Shown here in pieces: positions 43,763 to 52,330 of a stretch of DNA of 64,000 nucleotides (positions are counted from its first letter, which is position 1; each line of letters starts with the position of its first letter). Made by a program: the position numbers and the translations under genes. This stretch comes from Actinomyces ruminicola. Lineage in GTDB: Bacteria; Actinomycetota; Actinomycetes; Actinomycetales; Actinomycetaceae. Below the pieces are notes generated by a model. The model searched no databases, was not told the DNA's origin, and worked only from the letters and a program-made list of their open reading frames with translations. The stretch spans positions 1 to 64,000 of the forward strand of contig NZ_FNIM01000007.1 in the NCBI RefSeq assembly GCF_900103885.1, written 5' to 3'.

Positions 43763-44709
43763 AGTTCGACTCCCTGGTGGGTCAGGAGCTCATAGCTCAG
43801 GTCGGGGGCAAAGTGGATGGTGCCGCGGCGGTGGGACCAGCAGCCGGTGTTGACGGCGACCGACAGCACCGAGGGGTGCCGGGCGGAGTTCTCGATGTTG
43901 ACGCCCATGGTGGAGCGGGTGCCGCCCAGGCCCTGCGGGCCGAGCCCGATGGAGTCGATCGCGGCCTGCAGCTCGTCCTCGAGCGCGGCGACCTTCGGAT
44001 TGGTAGCGTGCGAGCCGACCGGCCGCATCAGCGCCAGTTTGGACATGTAGGAGGCGGCGTCGATGGAGGAGCCGATGCCCACGCCCACCAGCAGTGGCGG
44101 GCAGGCGTTGACCCCGTAGGAGGTCATCACGTCCAGGACGAACTTCATTGCCGCCTCGTAGCCCTCCCCGGGCATGAGGGTCTTGCCCTGGCCGGGCAGC
44201 GAGCAGCCGCCGCCGGCGAGGTAGACGTGCAGGGTCAGGTCGTCGCGGCCCTCGGCGATCTGCCAGTAGATCCACGGCGACTTGCTGCCGACGTTCGTGC
44301 CGGTGTTGTACTCGTCGAAGGTCTCCACGGTGTTGTGGCGCAGCGGCGCGAGCCGGGTGGCCTCGGCAACGGCACTCTTGAGCGTCTCGGCCAGGCCGTC
44401 GGTGTAGGGGAAGTGGCTGCCGACCGTGGCGAAGATCTGTACCAGCCCGGTGTCCTGGCAGGAGGGCCGCTTGAGCTCCTCCGCCAGCGCCTGATTGCGC
44501 TCCATGGTCTGGTAGATCATCGTCGCCATCGGGTTGGTCTCCTCGCGCGCCAGCCGCTTGAGTTCGGCGGTGACGTCGTCGGGCAGGCGGCGGGAGACGA
44601 CGGCGGTGAAGCGGGCGATGACGTCGGCCAGGTCGGCGAGCTTGGCGGTGTTGGCGCTGGGCGGGGCGGTGGCATCGGTATGGGTGCCGGCGATGTCTAT
44701 GGCGGTCAC
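43759..44709 (-). CDS. ttdA: L(+)-tartrate dehydratase subunit alpha (4Fe-4S)
   Basis: This is the 316-residue catalytic subunit. The three cluster Cys positions of the class I fumarase family are present: [15 protein letters not shown] and [10 protein letters not shown]. So are [46 protein letters not shown] and [10 protein letters not shown]. Sequence order matches E. coli TtdA throughout. The GTG start has AAGGAG at good spacing. It is the first gene of the ttdA-ttdB-transporter operon; an AraC-family regulator lies 380 bases upstream on the same strand. Confidence 0.88.
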   Translation of the reverse strand: MTAIDIAGTHTDATAPPSANTAKLADLADVIARFTAVVSRRLPDDVTAELKRLAREETNPMATMIYQTMERNQALAEELKRPSCQDTGLVQIFATVGSHFPYTDGLAETLKSAVAEATRLAPLRHNTVETFDEYNTGTNVGSKSPWIYWQIAEGRDDLTLHVYLAGGGCSLPGQGKTLMPGEGYEAAMKFVLDVMTSYGVNACPPLLVGVGIGSSIDAASYMSKLALMRPVGSHATNPKVAALEDELQAAIDSIGLGPQGLGGTRSTMGVNIENSARHPSVLSVAVNTGCWSHRRGTIHFAPDLSYELLTHQGVEL

Positions 44710-45089
44710 GGTGACTCCTTCGTCGTACTGGTTATGTCTTCAAGGATTCGCCGTGGCGCGGGCGCGGTCCTTCCGATGGGTCAGGCATCCCAGTGGGACT
44801 CAGGTCCCGCAACGGCGTATGGACGTGGGCCGGTGTCCACCGTGCGGCCTGAAGATCAACCCGGTTGGTGGAGCGGCAAGATCCGCTGCGCGGTGCGGAT
44901 TCAGTGGATGTGCGCGGGTGTCCGGGGTGGTCGGGACGGAGCCGAGGAACCGAAGATTCGCCCGGTCTGGGTGGGGCGGTGAGGGCCCGTCGGGCGGATG
45001 CGTCGGCTGCCGCCCGTCTGCCCGTCTGCCGGGCCGACTGGGCGCGGGCCCGGTGTCCGCGCCGGGTGCGGACCCCGGCGCGGGGCCGT
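44710..45089. other. Intergenic region between the AraC regulator and ttdA
   Basis: No gene is supported. It should contain the promoter of the ttd operon. A small inverted repeat, CCCAGTGGGAC with CTCAGGTCCC nearby, is seen around 44789, but no clear regulator site could be assigned. Confidence 0.4.
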
Positions 45090-46229
45090 TCAGCGCTCCT
45101 CGCCGTCGGCGAGTTGCTGGAGGCGGGACGCCAGGGCGCGGCTGAGTTCGAGAGCCTCGTCCACCGGGGAGGACCGGGCGAGGCGGGCCGCCGTCTGGCA
45201 GGGGGCGTCGTCGTCGACCAGCTCCTGGGTGGAGACCGACCAGCCGCGCAGCACCCGCATGACCGTCTCGTCGGAGCGGGGCACGTAGGTCTTGTGGAAG
45301 ATCGAGTCGGCGGCGGCCGTGTCCTCGGTGAGCAGCTGCCGGTAGGCCGACGGCGTGCGCCCGAAGGTGCGGCGGAAGGCGGTGTTGAAGGCCTTGACGT
45401 CCGGGAAGCCGACGTCTGCGGCCACGCGCGCGATCAGGTGATCCGTCTCGCTGAGGTCGCGCACGGCCTGGCGCAGCCGCACCCGGGTGAGGTACTCGCT
45501 GAAGGTCATGCCCACCTGCTGCGGGAAGATCTGGGAGAGGTAGCCGGGGGAGAAGCTGACGTGGCGGGCCAGCCGGGCCAAGGTGATGCGCTCGCGGAAG
45601 GAGCCGTCGATGTAGTCCACCGCCCGTTTGAGGGCGCGGCGGTCCGTCGCGGCGGGGCCGGGGGTGCCCGGCTGGCTGCGTGTGGGCGGGAAGTGGTTGA
45701 ACAGGACGGCGATCACGTCCAGCAGGCGCGACTCCCAGGCCGCCTCGGCGCCCGGGCCGGTGCGGTGGGCGTCGAGCATCATGCGGGCCAGCAGGGTGCG
45801 TAGGCGGGCGAAGCCGGGCTGGTCGCGCGTGGTCGGGGTGGAGCGGCAGTCGAAGTGGGGGACGGTGCCGTCGGCGGTGAAGGAGGACAGGTAGTCCGCC
45901 TCCACGTGTAGGCACATGACGGTGGAGCGCGGCCGGGTGGCCAGGGTGGCGTGACCGGCGTTGGCGTTGATGACCACGACGTCCCCGGGCTCGTAGTTCT
46001 CCACGCCGCCCGCCACGCACACCTCGATGCGGCCGGTGACCACCACCAGTATCTCCAGGGAGGGGTGCCAGTTGTAGTGGTAGGAGCCGATGGAGTAGAC
46101 GTACTGCTCCGCGCTGATCCCGCGGACGGGCGAGATGTGCTCGTGGCGCAACTCGCCCCGCAGTCCGGGGGCGAGGGCGGGGTCGGCGGTGACCATGGGG
46201 CCATGGTAGGCGGGGCGAAAAGTGTCCAT
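45090..46229 (-). CDS. AraC-family transcriptional regulator
   Basis: This is a 379-residue regulator. An N-terminal cupin sensor (HYNWHPSLEILVVVTGRIEV, YEPGDVVVINANAGH, about residues 45-130) is followed by two AraC-type helix-turn-helix motifs at about 205-305. These are ITLARLARHVSFSPGYLSQI and LIARVAADVGFPDVKAFNTAFRRTFGRTPSAYR. A 75-residue C-terminal extension follows. It probably senses tartrate or a related acid and controls the ttd operon downstream, by position. ATG 46229 is one option; ATG 46196 (MVTADPAL) is the other, and neither has a clear ribosome site. The first start lies inside one arm of the inverted repeat at 46221-46358. Confidence 0.85.
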   Translation of the reverse strand: MDTFRPAYHGPMVTADPALAPGLRGELRHEHISPVRGISAEQYVYSIGSYHYNWHPSLEILVVVTGRIEVCVAGGVENYEPGDVVVINANAGHATLATRPRSTVMCLHVEADYLSSFTADGTVPHFDCRSTPTTRDQPGFARLRTLLARMMLDAHRTGPGAEAAWESRLLDVIAVLFNHFPPTRSQPGTPGPAATDRRALKRAVDYIDGSFRERITLARLARHVSFSPGYLSQIFPQQVGMTFSEYLTRVRLRQAVRDLSETDHLIARVAADVGFPDVKAFNTAFRRTFGRTPSAYRQLLTEDTAAADSIFHKTYVPRSDETVMRVLRGWSVSTQELVDDDAPCQTAARLARSSPVDEALELSRALASRLQQLADGEER

Positions 46230-46358
46230 CGGTGACCACTTTGAGCGATGGCCTACGTGTCGCGCTGTGAACGGATGGCTCCAGGACGGGGAAAACTCGA
46301 TGCGGCCGAATAGCTTCTGGGCGCTCGCTGGATGAAAGTGGTCACGGATGGACACTTC
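46221..46358. repeat. Paired 22-bp inverted repeats flanking the AraC/SWIM intergenic region
   Basis: AGTGTCCATCGGTGACCACT (46221 onward) and its near-perfect complement, AAGTGGTCACGGATGGACAC (46337 onward), lie 93 bases apart. They could be two operator sites of the AraC regulator placed for DNA looping, or the ends of a small MITE-like element of 138 bp. Confidence 0.6.
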
Positions 46359-46425
46359 TGGGTTCGGCGGGAGCGCGGGTGCCAGCTCGGTTGGCGCGTC
46401 AGGCGGTGTCTGACACGATGGACGC

Positions 46426-48219
46426 ATGCGCATCGAATCACTCGGCTCGCTCACCGCGGCGGCCCTGGCCGCGGCCGCTGATGGTGCCGTCTATGGGCGT
46501 GGCCAGGGCATGGTGGATGCGGTTGGCGAACTCCGAGTTGCCGACGGTGAGGCCATCGCCACGGTTTCCGGCACCTTCCCCTATTCGGTTCGGCTGACCT
46601 GGGAGCAGGATGAGGATGGCGGGGTCGCGGGCGACTGCAACTGCCCGCATCACGCTTCGGGTGCCTTCTGCAAGCACCTGGTGGCTGTCGGCCTGGCCGT
46701 GCTGCAAGCGGCCGAGCGTTCCGGCGCCCGCGTGGAGGTGGAGCCAACGGGGGCGGAGGAACCGGCCACTGAGGACGACGCTGTCACCGCCGTCGAGGCC
46801 TACTTGAACGGCCTGGGTGCGGACCAGCTGCGCGAGCTGATCCTGAGTCTCGCCGAGTCCAACGCGGAGGTGTTCCGCTCGCTGAGCACGACGGCGTCGC
46901 TGTTCTCCGGAGATGTGGAGGCGGTGGCCGGGGACCTGTTGGCGCGGGCGAAGTCCGTCACCGGAGTGCGCCGCTTCCTCGGTTACCGAGACGCCATGGA
47001 CTACGGCAAGGACGTGGGCGACGTGCTGAACGAGCTCGAACCTCTGCTTGAGAGCGCCGAGGGCGCTAAGGCAGCGGCGCCTGCACTGCTTCATATCACC
47101 ACCCGCCTGCGCAAGCAGATGGAGAGGAACATTGACGACTCCAGCGGCTTGGTCGGTGATGTCTGCCAGCGCGCCGTGAGGCTCTACGCTCGTGCCTGCT
47201 GTGCCTGCCCGCCGGAGTCGGGCAAGCTCGGGCGCTGGCTGGCGAAGTTCCGCCTCGACTCACCAGGCTGGCCCGCGGTCACCCTGGCGGAGTTCCTGCC
47301 GGCACTGGGGAATAAGGGCCTGGCCGTTTACCGGCGTGCGGCGGCCAAGGCGGAGGCCGCCGCCGAGGCCGAGGGGAAAGACCCGGACTTTGAGCTGAAG
47401 CGGATGCTGCTGGAGCTCGCCGATCACGACGGCGATGTCGACCGCGCCATCCACCTGCTGAGCCTCGGCGAACACGCCCAGTATGGGGCGATTGTGGAGC
47501 GGCTGCTTGCGGCGGATCGTCGTCGTGAGGCGATGGCCTACCTGGACCGGGCGGTCGCCGAGGGGCGTGTGTCCACCAGCAACCTGGACTACTGGCGCAG
47601 GCGAGGTGGCGGGTACTGGATTGATCCGCTGCGTGCGGCCGAGCTGTACCGCGAGGACGGCCGCGACGAGGACGCGCTGGACATGGCTCGCGTGCTGTTC
47701 CGCCGCGCACCCACGCCGGAGATGCTCGATGTGCTCACCAAGGTCGGTGCCTGGACGGGCCGGGAGGATGCGGAGCGGGATGAGGCGCTGGCCTGGGCCG
47801 AGCAGCAGTCCTGGCGCAGCGGCGACCCGGTGATCGAGTTGGCGCTGCACGTGGGCGACGTCGAGCGGGCCTGGGCCGCCGCCGATCGCTGGGGCGTTGG
47901 CTACGCCTGGCGGCAACTCGCCGACGTCAGTCCGCAGCCGCGCCCGGACGACGCCATCGCCCTGTACTGTCAGGCCATTGAGGAGACGCTCATTCCTGTC
48001 GGGCGGAAGGCGGCCCGCGAGGCGGCGGCGCTCGCCACCCATATGATGGCGCTTGCCGCGGCCGCCGACGGCGTGGCAGGCGGCGGGGCGACGGAGCCTA
48101 ATGATGCAGCTTCGGAGGGAAGCCGCGTGGCGGGCTGCCGCACGTGGCTCGCCGATCTGCGCGAGCGGTACCGGCGCCGCCCCACCGTCCGTGAGGAGCT
48201 CGACCGGGCCGGGCTGTGA
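46426..48219 (+). CDS. SWIM zinc-finger family protein
   Basis: This is a 597-residue protein with a SWIM zinc finger near residues 69-85 (GDCNCPHHASGAFCKH, the CxC...CxH pattern), within an N-terminal region that reads FPYSVRLTWEQDE. The rest is a long helical, TPR-like stretch with repeated YLDRAVAEG, AAELYREDGRDEDALDMARV and LALHVGDVERAWAAADRWG segments. SWIM domains bind DNA or proteins, and bacterial members often sit next to SWI/SNF helicases, but none is nearby. ATG at 46426 is used. The role is unknown. Confidence 0.85.
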   Translation: MRIESLGSLTAAALAAAADGAVYGRGQGMVDAVGELRVADGEAIATVSGTFPYSVRLTWEQDEDGGVAGDCNCPHHASGAFCKHLVAVGLAVLQAAERSGARVEVEPTGAEEPATEDDAVTAVEAYLNGLGADQLRELILSLAESNAEVFRSLSTTASLFSGDVEAVAGDLLARAKSVTGVRRFLGYRDAMDYGKDVGDVLNELEPLLESAEGAKAAAPALLHITTRLRKQMERNIDDSSGLVGDVCQRAVRLYARACCACPPESGKLGRWLAKFRLDSPGWPAVTLAEFLPALGNKGLAVYRRAAAKAEAAAEAEGKDPDFELKRMLLELADHDGDVDRAIHLLSLGEHAQYGAIVERLLAADRRREAMAYLDRAVAEGRVSTSNLDYWRRRGGGYWIDPLRAAELYREDGRDEDALDMARVLFRRAPTPEMLDVLTKVGAWTGREDAERDEALAWAEQQSWRSGDPVIELALHVGDVERAWAAADRWGVGYAWRQLADVSPQPRPDDAIALYCQAIEETLIPVGRKAAREAAALATHMMALAAAADGVAGGGATEPNDAASEGSRVAGCRTWLADLRERYRRRPTVREELDRAGL

Positions 48220-48284
48220 GGTGAGTGGGCGGATCGGAGTGCTTCCCGCGCCGCCTCGACGGAGGCTCGCCACTGCTATTACGT

Positions 48285-48317
48285 ACTCTTACGCCAGGCG
48301 TTAGAGCGCGTAAGAGT
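48285..48317. terminator. Hairpin downstream of the SWIM gene
   Basis: ACTCTTACGC (48285-48294) and GCGTAAGAGT (48308-48317) are perfect complements over a 13-base loop. It probably ends the SWIM gene transcript, or it is an operator for the broken gene that follows. Confidence 0.5.
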
Positions 48318-48388
48318 GGCTGCGGCTGGCGTGGCATCATTCTGCGATAACGCCGAAAGCGGGATGAGGCAGACCGTCGCGGATCTAG

Positions 48389-48642
48389 ATGGAGCGCAGC
48401 CGGGTCCGGCTCGCCGATATTGTCGCGTACCAGCAGCAGTGTGCTCAGGAGCGCGGCGATGTTCTGGACGCCATGACACGCGAGGCCACCGATCTCGGTC
48501 TGTATGACGATACCGCCGCGGACTACACAGCCGCCTTGCGTCGCGCGCGAAGGGTGAGGCTGCCGTGACGCTTGGAGAGCGTCCTTTCATCCGGACTGTA
48601 GTCTCCTCAAGTCTCCTGGCGTTGTGCAGTCGGGGTGTGTAG
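48389..48642 (+). pseudogene. Remnant of an excisionase-type antitoxin and a following toxin frame
   Basis: From 48389 to 48568 a frame encodes MERSRVRLADIVAYQQQC followed by a helical tail with REATDLGLYDD. This resembles the C-terminal half of the small helix-turn-helix (excisionase-like) antitoxins that precede PIN toxins in actinobacteria. A stop codon lies directly before it, so the DNA-binding half is missing. A GTG at 48565 overlaps its stop in the usual GTGA manner and opens a frame (VTLGERPFIRTVV...) that ends at 48642. Together they look like a decayed toxin-antitoxin pair at the edge of the defence island. Confidence 0.45.
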
Positions 48643-48659
48643 GACGTTGAAAGTGCGTG

Positions 48660-49595
48660 CTAGGTGACAGTCAAGTCCATCTGCCCGTATTTTCTTGGCG
48701 TCAGGAGTCCCCTAGCGGTCAAAGGGCTTCTTGCAAGGAGAGGCCAGATGTCTTCGCGCAGCCATGTAGTGGAGATCCCGGATTCTCTCTGGAGTTTATC
48801 CATTATCACGAAAATGGTGAATATCGACCGTGGCTCGAAGTTGCCGTAGTTCTGCTTGGCCCTCCGCTTAATGTTCATGGGGAGCGGTGGTGCATCGAGA
48901 ACTGAGTGATTCCAGATGCGGGCGTGGTGAGCGACGCGGTTGCGCAGGTATGCCAGAGAGCGTATTTGGTTTGCCAGAGGGGCTCGGGCGACTCCTAGGG
49001 ATGAGGCGATATGGTCAAGGATCAGTGTTCCGCTGCATGCTTGGATGCACCTCGAGAGTGTTCCGAATGACAGCGCTTCGGATATTGCCCACACGGGCAT
49101 GTGGTCGTATGCCTCCGCCAGGTACTTGCCCTGCGGGCCCTTCTTCGACTCGTCGCGGTAGTGAGATACGTAGGCTTCTTTACTTCGATCAAGATCGCGA
49201 AGGACGTGCTCTTCGATCGGTTCCTCGTTTGGGTTGGGGGACTGGGTGAGCCCCATACCACGGGTAAGCGCGCCCTCTGGTGAAGTGTGCTGGGCGTAAT
49301 GATGTGCGAACGTTGTTCGTAGTAGTATCTCAAGCTTTTGTATGGCCTCAAAGGCGAGTGTGGCGACGGCCTGCTCGGTTTCGTAGGTCTCCCGAATTGT
49401 GGAGAAGTTTGCGCCTTTGATGAATCTGTTGTCGCCGTTTTCAGGGGACCGTTGCCAGTATCGGAAGTATCCGGAGAAGCGGTAGTAGCTGACTTGCGAT
49501 AAGAACCTGAGGCAAGCCTCGTCATCGTCGATGATGAGGCCGCGGCTGTGAAGTCGTGCCACCTGTTCTTGTAAGCTGAGCCAGGTTTTCGACAT
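48660..49595 (-). CDS. Abi_2-family abortive-infection protein (AbiF/AbiD type)
   Basis: This is a 311-residue protein of the Abi_2 family, which blocks phage growth in lactococci and elsewhere. The N-terminus has LSLQEQVARLHSRGLIIDDD and FLSQVSYYRFSGYFRYWQ, the family hallmark. The end of the core has RSLAYLRNRVAHHARIWN, a HEPN-type R-x4-6-H motif suggesting RNase activity. DHMPVWAISEALSFGTLSR is also characteristic. The ATG at 49595 is used; the in-frame start at 49631 would run through a hairpin. It is A/T-rich compared with its neighbours, so probably acquired. A structured stretch lies just upstream. Confidence 0.88.
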   Translation of the reverse strand: MSKTWLSLQEQVARLHSRGLIIDDDEACLRFLSQVSYYRFSGYFRYWQRSPENGDNRFIKGANFSTIRETYETEQAVATLAFEAIQKLEILLRTTFAHHYAQHTSPEGALTRGMGLTQSPNPNEEPIEEHVLRDLDRSKEAYVSHYRDESKKGPQGKYLAEAYDHMPVWAISEALSFGTLSRCIQACSGTLILDHIASSLGVARAPLANQIRSLAYLRNRVAHHARIWNHSVLDAPPLPMNIKRRAKQNYGNFEPRSIFTIFVIMDKLQRESGISTTWLREDIWPLLARSPLTARGLLTPRKYGQMDLTVT

Positions 49596-49609
49596 TGAAC
49601 CTGATCCGT

Positions 49610-49690
49610 CCAGAGTAGAAAAGGCCCCAGCCATTTGGGCGTGGCTGCGATGAGTCATAGGCCTGGCTGGGGGGCGATTGAACCCATTGT
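49610..49690 (-). ncRNA. Candidate structured RNA upstream of the Abi_2 gene
   Basis: On the minus strand, CCCCAGCCA and TGGCTGGGG (49672-49664 and 49633-49625) form a 9-bp stem around a 30-base loop, directly followed by CCTTTTCT, like a transcript end. An RNA motif is reported upstream of abiF genes. Whether this stretch belongs to it needs a covariance search. A terminator or leader hairpin is the simpler reading. Confidence 0.3.
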
Positions 49691-49827
49691 AGGCACCAAC
49701 GTGCCCGCGGTGCATGCGTTTGCGTGTGTGAGTTGGGTATCGTCACGCTCATGGTTTCGCTCCGGCCCGCCGGCGACGAACAGGTGGCTCTGGATGGCCG
49801 CGAACCGGCCGGCAGCCGAGCGTTCGT

Positions 49828-52329
49828 TCACGCTGCCCCGTGCACCCCTTCCAGCAGGGGGCTGGCCTGTCCGGACCAGGAGATGGCGAGTTGGTCGCGG
49901 GCGCGGGTGGCGGCAACGTACAGCAGCGAGCGCTCGCGCAGCAGCGCATCATCGTGATCGGCCTCGGAGTATTCCTGCTCCCGTAGGGAGCGGGGGATAG
50001 CCTCAACGGACACGTCGAATAGCAGCACCTTGCGGAACTCCAACCCCTTGGCGCGGTGCATGGTCATCACCACCGGTCGGCCCCGGCCCACCGCCTCCCG
50101 GTCCACGGGGCGTACCTCCACACCCCGGTGCGCCAGGCCGGTGACTACGTTGTCCCGCTGGTAGCGGTCGCGCACCAGGACGGCGATGGACTCCGGGGCG
50201 TCGACCCCGGCGGCACGGTCTTCATCAAGCCACAGGTTCAGCAGCGCCGCGGCATCATCGAGCTCGGCGGCGTGGTCCTTGGCGTGCAGCAGCAGCGGCT
50301 CGGGACCGGAGCGCGGAGACACATAGTGGTGCTGCTCCGCCTGCCCCTCCAGGTCTTCGAACTTGCCGCGCTCCAGGATCTCGAAGGCCAGATCGAGGTT
50401 CTGCCGGGTGGTGCGGTAGTTGCGCGTGAGCCGCCGTGATCTGCCCCGCACCTGAATGCCGTAGTGGCTGAGCGTGATCTTCTTGCCGTAGATCCGTTGG
50501 TGGGAGTCCTCCGCCAGGAACAGGTCATCGGGCCCGGGCTCGACCAGCGCGCGCAGCAGCTGTAGGTGCGCCGGGGTCAGGTCTTGCGCCTCATCTACCA
50601 GCACATGCCGGTACGGTCGGGGCACTCCGCGCGCAGCCTCCGCATCCAGCCAGGCGGCGGCCAGCGCCAACAGCTCGGCGAAGGAGGCGACGCCGAGTTC
50701 GGCACTGCGGTCCCGGTACTTCTCGATCACGTTCCACACGGCCGCCCGCTTGCGCCGGTCCAGCGCCACGCCCCGACCCGGCCGCCGGATGCGCAGGTAC
50801 TGCTGGAGCGTGGTCACCCGCTGCGGCAGCACCACCAGCTCGTACTCCGACTCCAAGAAGTCCGTGGAACGCAGGTTCTCCGGCAGATCCTCGCCGGTGA
50901 GGGTCAGGGCGTCGTCCCAAAGGTTCTTCCGGGTCACGGTCAGCACGTTGGTGCGCCGCCTGCCGAGCACCTGCGTGGCGGTGTCGGCGATGGCGTCCCC
51001 GGCCCGCTGGAGGATCGCCCGGGCCACCTTGTCCAGACCGCTGACCATCAGTCCGGGCTGCCCGACGCGTTCGGTGAATTCGAGCGACGGATCAAGCTCC
51101 GCCACCTGCCGGCGCAGGTCATCGGCCAGGTTGCGCGTATAGGTGGTCAGCAGGATGTGCGGCTCCTGCTTCGCCGCGGCGTCACGCCTGGCCAGCTCGA
51201 CGGTACGGTGGACGGCGACGACGGTCTTACCCGTACCGGCACCGCCGGAGATACGCATAGGTCCGTTCGGGCGACTGTCCACCAGTGCTCGCTGCTGGGG
51301 GTGGAGGAAGACCTGCCACTGTGCGAAGGTGAGGCCGTCGATGGCGCGGCGCAGGTCCTCATCGTTCTCGATCCAGGTGAAGGAGGAGCGGGCGGCGCGC
51401 GTGCGCAGTCCCTCAATGAGCTCCGAGTCGGAGGAGTCGGCGGCCACGTGCTCCGGGCGGCGCAACTGGAAGTCGTCGCGGACATCATCGATTGTGGAGC
51501 CCGTGGCCAGGGCGAGCAGCGCCTCCCCCTGCCAGGGCACCTCCGCGGTGGCGGCCAGGTCCAGCAGTTGGGACTCACGGGTGGCGGCCAGCGCCGCGGC
51601 GGCGAGCCGCACGTCGATGCCGAGCTCGTCGCGCAGCACCTCAATGCTCAGGCCCTGCGGCCAGGTGGGGGCGGCGTCCCGGCCCTTGACGACGACGGCG
51701 TCCGGCAGGGGCTTCGGCGTGGCATCCGGGGCGAGCGCAGTGGTGCCCCCCGTTCCGGTGGCGGCCCCGGCCCCCGTTGCCGGACCGCCCTGCACCGCCC
51801 CCGCGGTCGGCTGCACTGGCGATCCCGACGTCGCGGCGGAAGCGGCGTCCTGACGCGCCTGCGCGTTGGCGGCCTGGAGGCGGGCGGCCTCACGCGCGAT
51901 CTCGGCCGCCTCCCGCTGAGCGGCATCGAGCTTGGCTTGGGCCTCCCGCCGGGCCTGCTCGACGGCGTCGGCCCCCTGTGCGATGGCGTCCTGAATCCGG
52001 GTCACCTCGGTGGTGCCGTTGGCGGGGTTGATGCGGACGGTGACGGACTCGGCGATCTTGATCGCATCGTCGTGCGGCCAGATGCCGTGGAAGACGTATA
52101 CGGGTTCGGTTCCCGCGTTCAGTTCAAACAGCACTGCCCGGTAGAAGCCGGTCACCCGGGCGGTGCGTACGCGCTTGTCCCGGGCGTTCCGGATCGGCTC
52201 CACGTGCAGCCCGGAACTGGTGGCGTCACTGGCGAGCTTGTTTAAGAACGAGCCGACCTTCGCCTGCAGGGACGGATCTTTCGCGGTCGCGTCCTTGACC
52301 TTGCTACTGGGCCAGACGATTGCGGGCAT
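49828..52329 (-). CDS. UvrD-like SF1 helicase with RelE/ParE-like N-terminal domain
   Basis: This is an 833-residue protein. Residues 1-105 resemble a RelE/ParE toxin fold (SFLNKLASDATSSGLHVEPI, RTARVTGFYRAVLFEL, VYVFHGIWPHDDAIKIAE). An Ala/Glu/Arg coiled coil follows to about 170. A UvrD/Rep-type helicase core fills the second half: GGAGTGKTVVAVHR (Walker A, near 360), LVDEAQDL (Walker B, near 578), NYRTTRQN, and VMTMHRAKGLEFRKV with YVAATRARDQLAI at the end. No nuclease motif was found. Its ATG lies one base after the stop of the 2184-residue helicase, so the two are co-translated. Defence use is inferred from the island context. Confidence 0.85.
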   Translation of the reverse strand: MPAIVWPSSKVKDATAKDPSLQAKVGSFLNKLASDATSSGLHVEPIRNARDKRVRTARVTGFYRAVLFELNAGTEPVYVFHGIWPHDDAIKIAESVTVRINPANGTTEVTRIQDAIAQGADAVEQARREAQAKLDAAQREAAEIAREAARLQAANAQARQDAASAATSGSPVQPTAGAVQGGPATGAGAATGTGGTTALAPDATPKPLPDAVVVKGRDAAPTWPQGLSIEVLRDELGIDVRLAAAALAATRESQLLDLAATAEVPWQGEALLALATGSTIDDVRDDFQLRRPEHVAADSSDSELIEGLRTRAARSSFTWIENDEDLRRAIDGLTFAQWQVFLHPQQRALVDSRPNGPMRISGGAGTGKTVVAVHRTVELARRDAAAKQEPHILLTTYTRNLADDLRRQVAELDPSLEFTERVGQPGLMVSGLDKVARAILQRAGDAIADTATQVLGRRRTNVLTVTRKNLWDDALTLTGEDLPENLRSTDFLESEYELVVLPQRVTTLQQYLRIRRPGRGVALDRRKRAAVWNVIEKYRDRSAELGVASFAELLALAAAWLDAEAARGVPRPYRHVLVDEAQDLTPAHLQLLRALVEPGPDDLFLAEDSHQRIYGKKITLSHYGIQVRGRSRRLTRNYRTTRQNLDLAFEILERGKFEDLEGQAEQHHYVSPRSGPEPLLLHAKDHAAELDDAAALLNLWLDEDRAAGVDAPESIAVLVRDRYQRDNVVTGLAHRGVEVRPVDREAVGRGRPVVMTMHRAKGLEFRKVLLFDVSVEAIPRSLREQEYSEADHDDALLRERSLLYVAATRARDQLAISWSGQASPLLEGVHGAA

Positions 52330-52330
52330 A

